DNA of 43,752 bases from an uncultured Clostridium sp. (GCA_946538835.1 CAMNGZ010000002.1:1-43752); one strand, 5' to 3'; shown: positions 32,210 to 41,550, counted from the first letter of the stretch. Made by a program: numbers and translations. Notes: generated from the sequence alone by a model not told the origin.

Positions 32210-33979
32210 ATGAGTGGATTTCAAAGAATTAAACAATTTTTAAAACTTCAAAAAAAATATACCATATTAGCCATTCTAGCAGTATTTATTGAGACATTAT
32301 TTGAATTAGTCATTCCAATGATTACATCCCAAATGCTTGATAACGGTGTTGCTAAATATGTTTTATCTCGAACTGATGATTCAGTTGATCAAAATTTGGC
32401 TATTAGATATATCATTATATGCTCAATCTCAATCTTAGTTTGCGCTTTAATGAGCTTAGTTTGTGGTTGGGTATATAGCTTTTTTGCAGCTAAGGCGGCT
32501 TCTAGATTTGGTAAGTCTTTACGAGAAGCTGAATTTGCAAAAATCCAAGATTATACTTTTTCAAATCTTGACCTTTTCGAGCCATCAAGTCTTGTCACAA
32601 GAGTAATAAATGACTCTATGGTGCTTCAAAATACATATCAACAAACATTACGTCCTTTAGTACGTAGTCCTTTGATGTTAATACTTGGTATTGGATTTAC
32701 ACTATATTATTCATGGCAGCTAGCCTTAGTATTTTTTGTACTAACTCCAATATTAGCTATAGTAATTACTTTAATTTTAAGAAAAATAGCTCCTGAATAT
32801 ACTTTCTTACAAAATAAACTAGATAAATTAAATGGTAAGATTGAAGAAAATTTAACTGCTATTAGAGCGGTTAAATCATTTGTAAGAGAAGATTATGAGG
32901 CAGCGTCATTTGATATAGTAAATTCTAATTATAAAGCTACAGTTACAAGAACTTATCGCTTATCAAATATCATTTTACCTTTCTTCCAAGTGATGATGTA
33001 TACAAGTAATATCATCTTTTTATTACTAGGTGGTAATATGATTATTCATGGTAAACTTACAACTGGTGGTTTAACTGCTATATTATCGTATGTTATGCAA
33101 ACATTTAATAGTTTGATAATGTTATCAAATGTATTTGTAACATTTGCAAAAGCGATAGCTTCTCTAACTCGTATTAACGAGGTTTTAAATGTCTGCCCTG
33201 ACATTGTCTCTGGTGATGTTATGTCATTAGATAATGCCTCTATCGAATTTAATAATGTATCTTTTCACTACAAACAATCTAATAATGCTAAAGATGTATT
33301 ATCTAATATATCTTTTAAACTAGAAAATGGTCAAACACTTGGTATTCTTGGTGAGACTGGTAGTGCCAAATCTACATTAGTAAGTTTGATTGCTCGTCTT
33401 TATGATGTTACTAGTGGTAATATCAAGATTGGAGATAAAGACATTAAAGAATATGATTTAAATGTCTTAAGAAAGAATATTGGATTTGTCCTTCAACAAG
33501 CTAATCTATTTGAAGGTAGCTTTAAAGAAAATTTATGCTGGGCTCGTCCTGATTTAACTGATGAAGAAATTTCTAAAGCTTTGCATGACTCTTGTGTAGA
33601 TGAATTCTTAGATAGACTTCCTAATGGTCTTGATACTTATATTGGTGAAGGTGGTAACACTTTATCTGGTGGGCAAAAGCAACGTGTATCTATTGCCCGT
33701 GCACTTTTAAAGAATCCTCGTATTTTAATATTAGATGATTCTACAAGTGCTGTTGATACACAAACTGAAAAGAAGATAAGACATGCGCTTGAAAAACTTC
33801 CTATGACAAAGATTATTATCTCTCAAAGAATATTGTCTGTTATGGATGCAGATCTAGTATTGATTTTAGAAGGTGGTAAGATTAATGAAATCAACACACC
33901 AAAAGCTTTACTAGAACATAACCATATCTACAAAGATTTATTTGATAGACAATTGAAGGGAGTTGATTTAAATGAATAG
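32210..33979 (+). CDS. Heterodimeric ABC exporter half, degenerate-site subunit
   Basis: A six-helix transmembrane domain (about residues 10-320) is fused to an ATPase domain. The site made by its own motifs is degenerate: Walker A is GETGSAKST (A386 for Gly), the catalytic Glu after Walker B is Asp (ILDD, D510), and the H-loop His is Gln (SQR, Q539). Its signature LSGGQ is canonical. This is the TM287/LmrC-like pattern of asymmetric heterodimeric exporters. The ATG at 32192 has no ribosome binding site, whereas 32210 has AAAGGATGG, giving 589 residues. It overlaps its partner by eight bases. Substrate could be a drug, peptide or lipid. Confidence 0.9.
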   Translation: MSGFQRIKQFLKLQKKYTILAILAVFIETLFELVIPMITSQMLDNGVAKYVLSRTDDSVDQNLAIRYIIICSISILVCALMSLVCGWVYSFFAAKAASRFGKSLREAEFAKIQDYTFSNLDLFEPSSLVTRVINDSMVLQNTYQQTLRPLVRSPLMLILGIGFTLYYSWQLALVFFVLTPILAIVITLILRKIAPEYTFLQNKLDKLNGKIEENLTAIRAVKSFVREDYEAASFDIVNSNYKATVTRTYRLSNIILPFFQVMMYTSNIIFLLLGGNMIIHGKLTTGGLTAILSYVMQTFNSLIMLSNVFVTFAKAIASLTRINEVLNVCPDIVSGDVMSLDNASIEFNNVSFHYKQSNNAKDVLSNISFKLENGQTLGILGETGSAKSTLVSLIARLYDVTSGNIKIGDKDIKEYDLNVLRKNIGFVLQQANLFEGSFKENLCWARPDLTDEEISKALHDSCVDEFLDRLPNGLDTYIGEGGNTLSGGQKQRVSIARALLKNPRILILDDSTSAVDTQTEKKIRHALEKLPMTKIIISQRILSVMDADLVLILEGGKINEINTPKALLEHNHIYKDLFDRQLKGVDLNE

Positions 33980-35813
33980 AGCTAATGGTGCTAGACCTAA
34001 AAATTTAAAAGGTACTGTTAAACATTTATTTAAATATTTAAAAGGCCACGTATTCTCTTTAATTATCATAAGTATATTAGTCCTTATTCCTGCTATCGCA
34101 ACTATGTATGGTACTTTTTCTATAAAAACTATTGTCAATGCTGCAAGTGAAACTAAGGATTATGATGTAATAAAAGAAGCCTGTATTAAAATTGGTGTAT
34201 TATATGCAGTAGGTATTCTTGCAAGCTTTATTTACATGCAAATGTTAGCTTCTATGGCTCAAAAAGTTACTTACGAGCTTAGACGTGACTTATTTAATAA
34301 GATGCTACATTTACCTATTGGATACATTGATACTCACTCTTATGGTAATATCATGTCATTATTTACTAATGATATGGATACACTAACTGACGCATTAAAC
34401 AACGCATTTGCAACATTGATTCAATATGCTGTTGAAATTGTTGGTATGTTAATCTTTATCTTTATCTTATCATGGCAATTAAGTTTAATTGTCGTATTGT
34501 TCTATGTACTTATGTTTTCTTATATTATTTATTCATCTAAAAAGAGTAAGAAATATTATAAGGAACAACAAAAAGAACTTGGTAAATTGAATGGTTATTG
34601 TGATGAAATAATTCGTGGCCAACGTACTGTTAAAGTATTTAATCATGAAGAAGAAGCTAAGAAACATTTTAATGAATTATCAAGCCTTCTAGCTACATCA
34701 AGCCAAAAGGCGATGACTTATGCTGTATCTATGGTTCCTATGGTAATGTTCTTATCATATGTTAATTATGGTATTGTTACAATAGTTGGTGGATTCTTTG
34801 TGTTAAACGGAATTATCACTTCTATAGGTACATTATCAAGCTATTTAGTATTCGTTCGTCAAACTGCTATGCCTATTAATCGTTTCACTGGTCAAGCTAA
34901 CATGTTATTAAATTCACTTGCTGGTGCGGAAAGAATATTTGCATTACTAGATGAGTTAAGTGAAGTAGATAATGGTTATGTAACGCTAGTTAATGCTAAA
35001 TATGAAAATGAGACTTTAGTTGAGACAAAAGAAGAAACTGGTATTTATGCGTGGAAGAAAAATGATGAATTAATATTATTAAAAGGTGATGTCAGATTCC
35101 ACGATGTACATTTTGAATATAATCCTAATAAAAAGATATTACATGGTATCTCATTATATGCTAAGCCTGGACAAAAGATTGCGTTCGTAGGATCTACAGG
35201 TGCAGGTAAAACTACTATTGTTTCTTTAATTAATCGTTTTTATGATGTTGAAAATGGTTCTATCACTTTTGATGGTATCAATTTAAATGACATTAAAAAA
35301 GATGATTTGCGTCATGCGATTGGTAATGTATTACAAGATACACACCTTTTCATTGGTACAATAGAAGATAATATCAAGTTTGGTAGATTAAATGCTAGTC
35401 ATGAAGAAGTTGTTGCAGCTGCTAAACTTGCTCGTGCTGATTCATTTATTTCTCGTCTTCCTGATGGCTATAATACTATGCTTACTCAAGATGGTTTGAA
35501 TTTATCTCAAGGACAGCGTCAATTAATTGCGATTGCTCGTGCTGCAATTTCAAATCCTCCTGTATTAGTTCTTGATGAAGCTACATCATCAATTGATACC
35601 TACACAGAGCATTTGATTCAAGAAGGTATGGACAGCTTGATGAAGGGTAGAACAGTATTTGTAATTGCGCATAGACTATCTACAGTTATGAATTCTAATG
35701 CTATAATAGTATTAGAAATGGGAAAGATTATTGAACGTGGTGAACACGAAGAATTAATTGAAAAGAAGGGTAGATATTACTCTTTATATACTGGTAAAAC
35801 AGAACTTGAATAA
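33972..35813 (+). CDS. Heterodimeric ABC exporter half, catalytic-site subunit
   Basis: The partner half-transporter of 613 residues has an N-terminal six-helix domain and an ATPase domain with canonical Walker A GSTGAGKTT, Walker B VLVLDEATSS with catalytic Glu, and H-loop AHRLST. Its signature is LSQGQ rather than LSGGQ. Because each site pairs Walker motifs of one subunit with the signature of the other, the consensus site uses this subunit's Walker motifs and the partner's LSGGQ, while the degenerate site uses this LSQGQ. A ~35-residue insert (VNAKYENETLVETKEETGIY) lies just before the ATPase core. Cotranscribed with the preceding gene and probably the Sel1 protein. Confidence 0.92.
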   Translation: MNRANGARPKNLKGTVKHLFKYLKGHVFSLIIISILVLIPAIATMYGTFSIKTIVNAASETKDYDVIKEACIKIGVLYAVGILASFIYMQMLASMAQKVTYELRRDLFNKMLHLPIGYIDTHSYGNIMSLFTNDMDTLTDALNNAFATLIQYAVEIVGMLIFIFILSWQLSLIVVLFYVLMFSYIIYSSKKSKKYYKEQQKELGKLNGYCDEIIRGQRTVKVFNHEEEAKKHFNELSSLLATSSQKAMTYAVSMVPMVMFLSYVNYGIVTIVGGFFVLNGIITSIGTLSSYLVFVRQTAMPINRFTGQANMLLNSLAGAERIFALLDELSEVDNGYVTLVNAKYENETLVETKEETGIYAWKKNDELILLKGDVRFHDVHFEYNPNKKILHGISLYAKPGQKIAFVGSTGAGKTTIVSLINRFYDVENGSITFDGINLNDIKKDDLRHAIGNVLQDTHLFIGTIEDNIKFGRLNASHEEVVAAAKLARADSFISRLPDGYNTMLTQDGLNLSQGQRQLIAIARAAISNPPVLVLDEATSSIDTYTEHLIQEGMDSLMKGRTVFVIAHRLSTVMNSNAIIVLEMGKIIERGEHEELIEKKGRYYSLYTGKTELE

Positions 35814-35829
35814 AAATTAGGAGGCTTTT

Positions 35830-36978
35830 ATGGATAAAAAAGAAGCGATTGAATTAATTAATAAGAATAACTTAGAATCTATTAAAGGTTATACTTATAT
35901 GGCTGATCATGAACATAATACATCAGCTATGGTTATTCTTGGAGATTATTATTTTGCAAAACATGATTATAATTTTGCGATTAAATATTTCCAAGAGGCA
36001 GGAGATTATAAAGATAATCGCGGATATAATCGTTTAGCCTCTATGTATTTTTATGGTAAAGGTATTGAAAAGAATTATCCTCTTGCGTATAAATATTTCA
36101 CCAAATCATATTTAAATGGGGATAAGTATGCATCTATCAAATTGGCAGATATGTATATCAATGGCTATTATGTTAATAAAGATGCATCTTATGCATTAGA
36201 ATATCTTGAGCCTTTATATAATTTTTATATGAATGAACATATAAAAGGTAATTATAAAGATAATTTATTATATGAAGTATTAATTCGTTACGCTTTATGT
36301 TACGAATCTGGTGAAGGATTTAAGAAAGACCTAAATGAAGCATTGAAGTGCTTAATTTTAGCTCGTGATGGTTTTGTTAAGCAAATGGAATATTCTAATA
36401 AGCCATATAATTTATTAAAATATACTATTAGCGAAATTGAAAGATTGAAGAAGGATGTTGTTGTTGATTCATTTGAATTATTAGATTTAGCTCTTGATAA
36501 TCATAATTCTTTTGAATTTGAAAATGATAATAATTCTTTAAACTTAATATTTGATTTTGAAACTCCTCAAGTAGTTGTTTCTTTAAAAAAATTAAAAAGT
36601 TTAGTAACTAATAGAATTGTAATTAAATTCTTAGGCGTTACAGATTTCAATAAGATTGAATATGAGACAATGAGACCAATTGATTATCAAGTCAAAGGCG
36701 ATTTATTTAGATTATATGATACTGAATCTACATTACTACATTTTAGATTTAATAGTCTAACTGATACGATAGATGATTCTAATTCTTATTATGATTTAAT
36801 TGAAATGTTACAACGTGGCGATGTTGTTGTCAAATATAGCGATAAGGAAGAAAAAATTGAATCTAATCAAAATGGTATCAAATATCTTGGTAGAGACTAT
36901 AAATCTATTGATGAGTTTATTTTAAATAGTCCTCTTAAAGAGAACTTTTCAAGATGCGAAAAAATATATAACATTTAA
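35830..36978 (+). CDS. Sel1-like repeat protein
   Basis: The N-terminal ~200 residues contain Sel1/TPR-like helical repeats: ALGDYYFAKHDYNFAIKYFQ-type units such as LASMYFYGKGIEKNYPLAYKYF and LADMYINGYYVNKDASYALEYL, with the G(K/Y)G pattern between helices. The remaining ~180 residues form a separate mixed domain (LLDLALDNHNSFEFEN, then VVSLKKLKSLVTN) that I do not recognise. Sel1 repeats mediate protein-protein contacts. It lies 16 bases behind the ABC exporter with AGGAGG upstream, so it belongs to that operon, but any functional link is unknown. Confidence 0.8.
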   Translation: MDKKEAIELINKNNLESIKGYTYMADHEHNTSAMVILGDYYFAKHDYNFAIKYFQEAGDYKDNRGYNRLASMYFYGKGIEKNYPLAYKYFTKSYLNGDKYASIKLADMYINGYYVNKDASYALEYLEPLYNFYMNEHIKGNYKDNLLYEVLIRYALCYESGEGFKKDLNEALKCLILARDGFVKQMEYSNKPYNLLKYTISEIERLKKDVVVDSFELLDLALDNHNSFEFENDNNSLNLIFDFETPQVVVSLKKLKSLVTNRIVIKFLGVTDFNKIEYETMRPIDYQVKGDLFRLYDTESTLLHFRFNSLTDTIDDSNSYYDLIEMLQRGDVVVKYSDKEEKIESNQNGIKYLGRDYKSIDEFILNSPLKENFSRCEKIYNI

Positions 36979-36998
36979 AAAATGTTAGGCTTTTCTTG

Positions 36999-37007
36999 TG
37001 TTATAAT
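36999..37007 (+). promoter_or_regulatory. Extended -10 promoter of topB
   Basis: TGTTATAAT matches TGnTATAAT; the predicted start site falls inside the terminator hairpin just downstream, so transcripts from here would not contain the complete stem. Confidence 0.5.
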
Positions 37008-37033
37008 GGATGTATAATTTACATCCATTTTTT
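37006..37033 (+). terminator. Terminator of the ABC exporter/Sel1 operon
   Basis: ATGGATGTA/TACATCCAT with loop TAATT, followed by six Ts; overlaps the topB -10 box by two bases. Confidence 0.75.
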
Positions 37034-37051
37034 ACTTAAAGAGGACAAGAC

Positions 37052-39523
37052 ATGATTTTAATTATTGCTGAAAAACCAAGTGTAATGAAAAACATCATTG
37101 ATGCTAAGCTTGAGAGTGCGAATGTATCAAGATATAAAGGTTATGCTAAAGGAAAAGATTTTATATATACTCATTGCATTGGTCATTTATTAACACTAAA
37201 GATGCCTGGCGAAATTGATTCAAGATATAATTATTGGAATCTTAATACACTTCCATTTAGTTTTAAGGATATTCCCCTTAAGGTTAGTGAATCTGTTAAA
37301 GAACAATATGAAATAGTTGATAGACTCATGCATCTTGATGGAATAGATGAGATTATAAATGCGTGTGACTCGGATCGTGAAGGTGATTTAATTTTTAGAA
37401 ATTTATATAAATATTCTCATCCTCATGTTGCGAAAATTACTAGAATGTGGATTGAATCTCAAACTCCTGATGGTATTAAAGAATCTTATAATGAAAGACT
37501 TAATGAAACTGAATATAATAATGTTTATTTTGCAGGTAAAGCTAGAAGCTATGCTGATTATATTATTGGTCTAAATTCTACACGCGCAATGACTTGTCGT
37601 TTTGGAGGACAAGGGAATGTATTGCCTATTGGTCGTGTTCAAACTCCTACATTACGTATTATTGTTGATGTTGAAAAAGAAATTTTAAATTTTGTGCCTA
37701 AAAACTTCTATAAGATACAAGCGACAGGTTTAGTTAATGATGAAGAAATTATAGGTAACTACATCAATGAAGATTTAGATCAAAATAGATTTGATGATAA
37801 AGCTAAAGCGCAAGATATGGTAAATAAGATAGGACTAGGTGAAGCTTTAGTTGTTGAAGCTTCTAAAACTGACAAACCTGAAAAGCCTAAGATGTTATAT
37901 AGCTTATCAGATTTACAAGTTGATATGGATAAGAGATATCATATGTCAGCCATTGATGTCTTAAATACAGTTCAATCCTTATATGAAACTCATAAGCTTG
38001 TAACATATCCTAGAACTGATGAGAATCATATTTCTAAAGAACTAGCTAAGAAATTGACTCCTATTGTCAAAAGCTTAGCTGTTCATGAAGATATAAAAAA
38101 TGAGATATTAAATAATAATTATTCGATTAATCCTGTTATGATTGCAAAAAAGGATATTGGTGCGCACGAAGCATTAACTCCTACAGGACTTGTTGTTGAT
38201 AAAGAGTACTTGAAAAAGTTAAGTATTCAAGAAATTCATGTCTATATGGCTATTGTAGAAAGATTCTTGGCTGCATTTTTGCCTGATGCAATCATCTCTA
38301 AACAAAAAATCGTGTTTGTAAAAAATGATGAACAATTTGAATCTTCTTTTGAAACATGCACATTCTTAGGACATAGAAAAGCTTATACATATGGTAAAAA
38401 AGAAAATAAGGAAAGTACTAAGGAATTTTTATCAGTAAAAAAAGGTGATTTAGTTGATATCAAGAAGCTTGATATCACTCTGGGTGTTACTAATCCTCCT
38501 ACTAGATTTTCTGAAGGTAGCTTAATTAAAATGATGAAGAATCCTTCAAAATATGTAGATGATAAAGCTGATAAAGAAACATTAAAGAAAGTGGAAGGTA
38601 TTGGTACTGAAGCTACCCGTGCCTCTATTATAAAAGAACTTAAAGAAAGAAAACTTATCGAAGATTATCAAAAAAAATACATAAGACCAACTGAAAAAGG
38701 GATGAAGCTTATTGAAACCATTCCATCTGAAGATATCAAAAGCGTCAAATTGACAGCTTATTTTGAACAAAAGCTAGATGAGATATCTAAGGGGACATTC
38801 ACTTGTGAAGCTTTCTTAGATGAGATTAATAAGCTTGAAGCTGATTTTATAAATCAAGTTAAAGGAATTGATATATATCGTCTAGAGCTTGAAAGAAATA
38901 AATTATGCGACTGCCCTATTTGTGGTAGTCCTATTATAGAACGAGAAAAAGCCTACACTTGTTCAAATAAGAACTGTAAAGTTGTTATATTCAAGCAAGC
39001 TCGTAATGCTAAACTTATTACTAAAGGTCAAGCTGTAAACATGTTGTTACATGGTAATAGTGGAACTAAAGTATTATGTAAGAGTTCAAAAGGTAATGAT
39101 TTTGAAGCTTTGATGAAATATAAATTTGTAAAAGATGATCCTTATCCAAATCATATTGATTTTGATTTTGATGCAGCTGCGCCAAGTGAAACTGAAACAG
39201 ATAATTTAAAAGAAAAACCAAAAGCTTTATGTAAATGTCCTATTTGTAATTCTAATATTTTAGAAACTCAATATAGCTTTAAGTGTGAGAATAAGAATTG
39301 TTTAGTATCAATCCCTAAGAATCCTCTTGGCGCAATAAAGATGACTAAGAAAGCTATTGTTGAATTATTAAAAGATGGTGTCACTAGCAAGAGAGTTGAT
39401 GTTGTGACTAAGAAAGGTGACCAAATGAGTGTCTATTTGACTTATAAATATGATTCCTCTAAAGAATACCCTAATGTTATAAATTATTTATTTGATAGGA
39501 GAAATGAAGATGAAACTAAATAA
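37052..39523 (+). CDS. topB: DNA topoisomerase III (type IA)
   Basis: The 823-residue enzyme nicks and reseals one DNA strand. The TOPRIM domain starts ILIIAEKPSVMKNII and has the acidic DSDREGD triad; IGRVQTPTLRII precedes the active region, and Y319 in VTYPRTDENHI is the catalytic tyrosine that forms the 5'-phosphotyrosine link. The C-terminus carries two tandem zinc modules, each with CPICxxxI-(~14)-CxNKNCxV (from about residue 625 and 730), followed by related ~55-residue units ending in KYDxxKxYPN-like strands. Duplicated tails like this help single-strand binding. Many plasmid and ICE elements carry TopB, but nothing here signals such an element. Confidence 0.93.
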   Translation: MILIIAEKPSVMKNIIDAKLESANVSRYKGYAKGKDFIYTHCIGHLLTLKMPGEIDSRYNYWNLNTLPFSFKDIPLKVSESVKEQYEIVDRLMHLDGIDEIINACDSDREGDLIFRNLYKYSHPHVAKITRMWIESQTPDGIKESYNERLNETEYNNVYFAGKARSYADYIIGLNSTRAMTCRFGGQGNVLPIGRVQTPTLRIIVDVEKEILNFVPKNFYKIQATGLVNDEEIIGNYINEDLDQNRFDDKAKAQDMVNKIGLGEALVVEASKTDKPEKPKMLYSLSDLQVDMDKRYHMSAIDVLNTVQSLYETHKLVTYPRTDENHISKELAKKLTPIVKSLAVHEDIKNEILNNNYSINPVMIAKKDIGAHEALTPTGLVVDKEYLKKLSIQEIHVYMAIVERFLAAFLPDAIISKQKIVFVKNDEQFESSFETCTFLGHRKAYTYGKKENKESTKEFLSVKKGDLVDIKKLDITLGVTNPPTRFSEGSLIKMMKNPSKYVDDKADKETLKKVEGIGTEATRASIIKELKERKLIEDYQKKYIRPTEKGMKLIETIPSEDIKSVKLTAYFEQKLDEISKGTFTCEAFLDEINKLEADFINQVKGIDIYRLELERNKLCDCPICGSPIIEREKAYTCSNKNCKVVIFKQARNAKLITKGQAVNMLLHGNSGTKVLCKSSKGNDFEALMKYKFVKDDPYPNHIDFDFDAAAPSETETDNLKEKPKALCKCPICNSNILETQYSFKCENKNCLVSIPKNPLGAIKMTKKAIVELLKDGVTSKRVDVVTKKGDQMSVYLTYKYDSSKEYPNVINYLFDRRNEDETK

Positions 39524-39776
39524 TTATATTAGAGTTGAAAGACATAATGATGAATTTGTATCAGGAAGAGTCATTGGGTTTGTAAAAGTTAATGATCTTG
39601 TTGAAGTATATGATATTATGAATAATCCTTTAGGTATTTATTCTCATATTGAAGCTATCAGTGTTATGGGTATACATTATGATTCAATTGATGAAGGAAC
39701 AAGTGCCTCATTCTATTTGCCAGGTATTAATTCACAAATACTTGATAAAGGTTATAAGATAGTTGTTGTTGAATAA
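39510..39776 (+). CDS. Stand-alone EF-Tu-domain-II-like small protein
   Basis: The 88-residue protein starts MKLNNYIRVERHN inside the last codons of topB. GGAG is too close to the ATG at 39504 but eight bases from 39510. Its sequence, VSGRVIGFVKVNDLVEVYDI followed by GIYSHIEAISVMG, DSIDEGTSASFYLPGI and ILDKGYKIVVVE, follows the pattern of domain II of translational GTPases, where GRVexGxVKVGDxVEIvG, hEMFrK, DExxAGDNVGxLLRGI and hxRGxVLA occur in this order. No GTPase domain is present. I infer a single translation-factor-type beta barrel of unknown binding partner. Confidence 0.55.
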   Translation: MKLNNYIRVERHNDEFVSGRVIGFVKVNDLVEVYDIMNNPLGIYSHIEAISVMGIHYDSIDEGTSASFYLPGINSQILDKGYKIVVVE

Positions 39777-39792
39777 TTAAATTGGTGATTCT

Positions 39793-40683
39793 ATGAAGAT
39801 AATAAAAAAATGTTTAATTAATTATTTTAAATCATTAAAATATTATTTACCTGCCATAGGTTTACTAACTATTGGTTTGTTAATTGGAATAGCAGGATTT
39901 TTAAATAAAGCTAGAAACAATGTTGATTCATTAATTAATGTTATGGATAAAAGTGTATCCGAATCAAGCACTATGAATCTAGGATTGTTTAAGGATACGG
40001 TTGTAGCTGAATTTAAGAATCTTCCTTGGAAAAATATATGGGAAGCGCTTGGAACTATGTTTAGTAAAGGCTTCCTTGAGTCAACTATTACTAAAGGAGT
40101 TCTTGCGGTAATCGGTAATGACGCTTATACTGAAGAAATAACAAATGAAGTAAATGGTGCTGCAAGTAGCTTATCACAAGGATTTGTAGTATTTGCGGTA
40201 TGGTCTGTTATAGGAATATTAGCTTCTTATTTTTATCTTAAAATATTAATTAAAAAAGATTTGAAGATGAAAGTGGCTTTTAAAAAGATGATTTTGGTGA
40301 TTGTATTAAATTATGTCTTAAACATATCATTAGTAGCTTTAGCAACATTTTTACTTGGCTTATTCCCTCTAGGAGCTATAATAACAATGATTGTAACAAT
40401 CTTTGTTAACCAAGCGATTGCGCTTCTTGAAGCTTATTTGTCTCGTACTCAAGAATCTATTAGGTTTAAGAAAATATATACATTTAAAAATATTAATTTA
40501 TTAACACTTGGATCTATTATAATTGCGCTAATCACAGTTTTAGCTGTTTCAATATTTATTCTTATTTCTAATCATACAATAGGTATGATTTTATCTATCC
40601 CACTATATTTCATATTACTTGCAGTAATCAGTTTGAATGCTTATTCTTATATTAAAGATTACTATTCTGATTTGAGACCTTAG
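39793..40683 (+). CDS. Polytopic membrane protein of unknown function
   Basis: The 296-residue protein has about five or six hydrophobic segments: one near the N-terminus (LPAIGLLTIGLLIGIAGFL), a ~100-residue amphipathic region outside the membrane core, then QGFVVFAVWSVIGILASYFY, MILVIVLNYVLNISLVALAT, FLLGLFPLGAIITMIVTIFV, and two more at the end (TLGSIIIALITVLAVSIFIL and MILSIPLYFILLAVISLNAY). Its basic N-terminus (MKIIKKCLINYFKSLKYYL) favours an inside orientation. It follows the EF-Tu-domain-II-like gene after 16 bases with GGTGATT as a weak ribosome binding site. I do not recognise the family. Confidence 0.65.
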   Translation: MKIIKKCLINYFKSLKYYLPAIGLLTIGLLIGIAGFLNKARNNVDSLINVMDKSVSESSTMNLGLFKDTVVAEFKNLPWKNIWEALGTMFSKGFLESTITKGVLAVIGNDAYTEEITNEVNGAASSLSQGFVVFAVWSVIGILASYFYLKILIKKDLKMKVAFKKMILVIVLNYVLNISLVALATFLLGLFPLGAIITMIVTIFVNQAIALLEAYLSRTQESIRFKKIYTFKNINLLTLGSIIIALITVLAVSIFILISNHTIGMILSIPLYFILLAVISLNAYSYIKDYYSDLRP

Positions 40684-40705
40684 TATGTAAATTTATATTT
40701 AAATA

Positions 40706-40714
40706 TGCTATAAT
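40706..40714 (+). promoter_or_regulatory. Extended -10 promoter of the DUF2188 gene
   Basis: TGCTATAAT matches TGnTATAAT, 26 bases before the ATG. Confidence 0.55.
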
Positions 40715-40739
40715 ATTTTTATATAAAGGAGAAAAGAAA

Positions 40740-40940
40740 ATGAGCACTATTTATCATGTTAGTAAAAGAGATAATGATGGTAGAGAGTGGAAAGTATTTA
40801 TTGAGGGTTCTGATAAGGTTATAAAACTTTTCAAAACACAACAGGAAGCTTTATCTTATGCTAAGCAACTTGCGACAAACAAAAATGACGGTTCTAGCGT
40901 AAGACTTCATGGTCTTGACGGAAAAATCCGTAAAGCTTAA
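40740..40940 (+). CDS. DUF2188 domain protein
   Basis: This 66-residue protein matches the DUF2188 layout of a small beta-beta-alpha-beta unit: YHVSKRDNDGREWKVFIEGS, a short helix EALSYAKQLATNK and a closing strand SSVRLHGLDGKIR, with the W-x-V and LHGLDGKI(R/Q) elements typical of the family. DUF2188 proteins have no established function. The gene has a strong AAAGGAG ribosome binding site, its own promoter and its own terminator, so it is a monocistronic gene likely to be well expressed. Confidence 0.85.
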   Translation: MSTIYHVSKRDNDGREWKVFIEGSDKVIKLFKTQQEALSYAKQLATNKNDGSSVRLHGLDGKIRKA

Positions 40941-40966
40941 CACCTTAGAAATAAGGTGTTTTTTTG
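40940..40966 (+). terminator. Terminator after the DUF2188 gene
   Basis: ACACCTTA-GAAA-TAAGGTGT followed by a T-run. Confidence 0.9.
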
Positions 40967-40974
40967 TGCATTAT

Positions 40975-41006
40975 ATAAAAAAATATCTTGCATAGCCGCA
41001 AGATAT
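40975..41006 (-). terminator. Terminator of the minus-strand membrane-protein pair
   Basis: ATATCTTGC/GCAAGATAT with loop ATAGCC (40983-41006); the A-run at 40977-40983 gives Ts on the minus strand. Confidence 0.8.
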
Positions 41007-41224
41007 TATCTTTTAAAATTATGAAAAGAAATCATCAGTAATATTATCATAATACAATCAAGTCCTAGTAGACTATAAAAAAGTAATTGATTTGTTTCTG
41101 ATAATTTATCTTTAAAGAACAAGATTACCCATAATAAATTGAAGGATATTACAAGTAATAATGATTTTAAAGTTAATTTAAAGTTTGACCATTTTGAGTG
41201 TGATCTTGCTAAATCATTATTCAT
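41006..41224 (-). CDS. Small two-TM protein
   Basis: The 72-residue protein has a polar N-terminus (NDLARSHSKWSNFKL) and two hydrophobic helices (SLLLVISFNLLWVILFF and LLFYSLLGLDCIMIILLMIS) with a basic C-terminus. No family is recognised. Its ATG overlaps the stop of the upstream DUF1294 gene by four bases (ATGA), so the two are translationally coupled. Confidence 0.6.
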   Translation of the reverse strand: MNNDLARSHSKWSNFKLTLKSLLLVISFNLLWVILFFKDKLSETNQLLFYSLLGLDCIMIILLMISFHNFKR

Positions 41225-41517
41225 TTTTTAATTCCTCCAATTAATAAAAGTGTTAAAACAGCAATCTCTAGTATCAATGATGAATAGATTACTATTGAAA
41301 AATATTTCTTATCTGTTTTGTGGTGATTTAATATTCTTCCTAAGAATCCACCAAATGCCCCACCGTATGCTGATAAGAATAATAATGTTTTTTCTGTAGT
41401 TCTAATATCTCCTTTTATAGCTTTTTTCTTATCGTTTCTAAAAGCTATGAATGTAATCAGTGACATTATAAGAACATAGATAACATAAATAATAAGTAGT
41501 ATTTGTCTGTATGTCAT
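41221..41517 (-). CDS. DUF1294 family membrane protein
   Basis: The 98-residue protein matches DUF1294: an N-terminal helix (LLIIYVIYVLIMSLITFIAF), a basic stretch FRNDKKKAIKGDIRTTEKTL that carries the R-x-x-E element, then LFLSAYGGAFGGFLGRILNHHKTDKKYFSIVI, in which the GGA-x-G and NHHKT-type (rHKT in most members) signature is clear, and a last helix. The family has no known biochemical role. It is divergent from the FakA-like gene and drives a two-gene unit ending at 41006. Confidence 0.85.
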   Translation of the reverse strand: MTYRQILLIIYVIYVLIMSLITFIAFRNDKKKAIKGDIRTTEKTLLFLSAYGGAFGGFLGRILNHHKTDKKYFSIVIYSSLILEIAVLTLLLIGGIKK

Positions 41518-41550
41518 AATTCACTCCTTTTATACATTTTATCATAATAA

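Noticed and set aside
37052-39523. Plasmid or conjugative element signalled by topB
   Set aside because: No relaxase, type IV secretion or replication gene nearby; neighbours look chromosomal.
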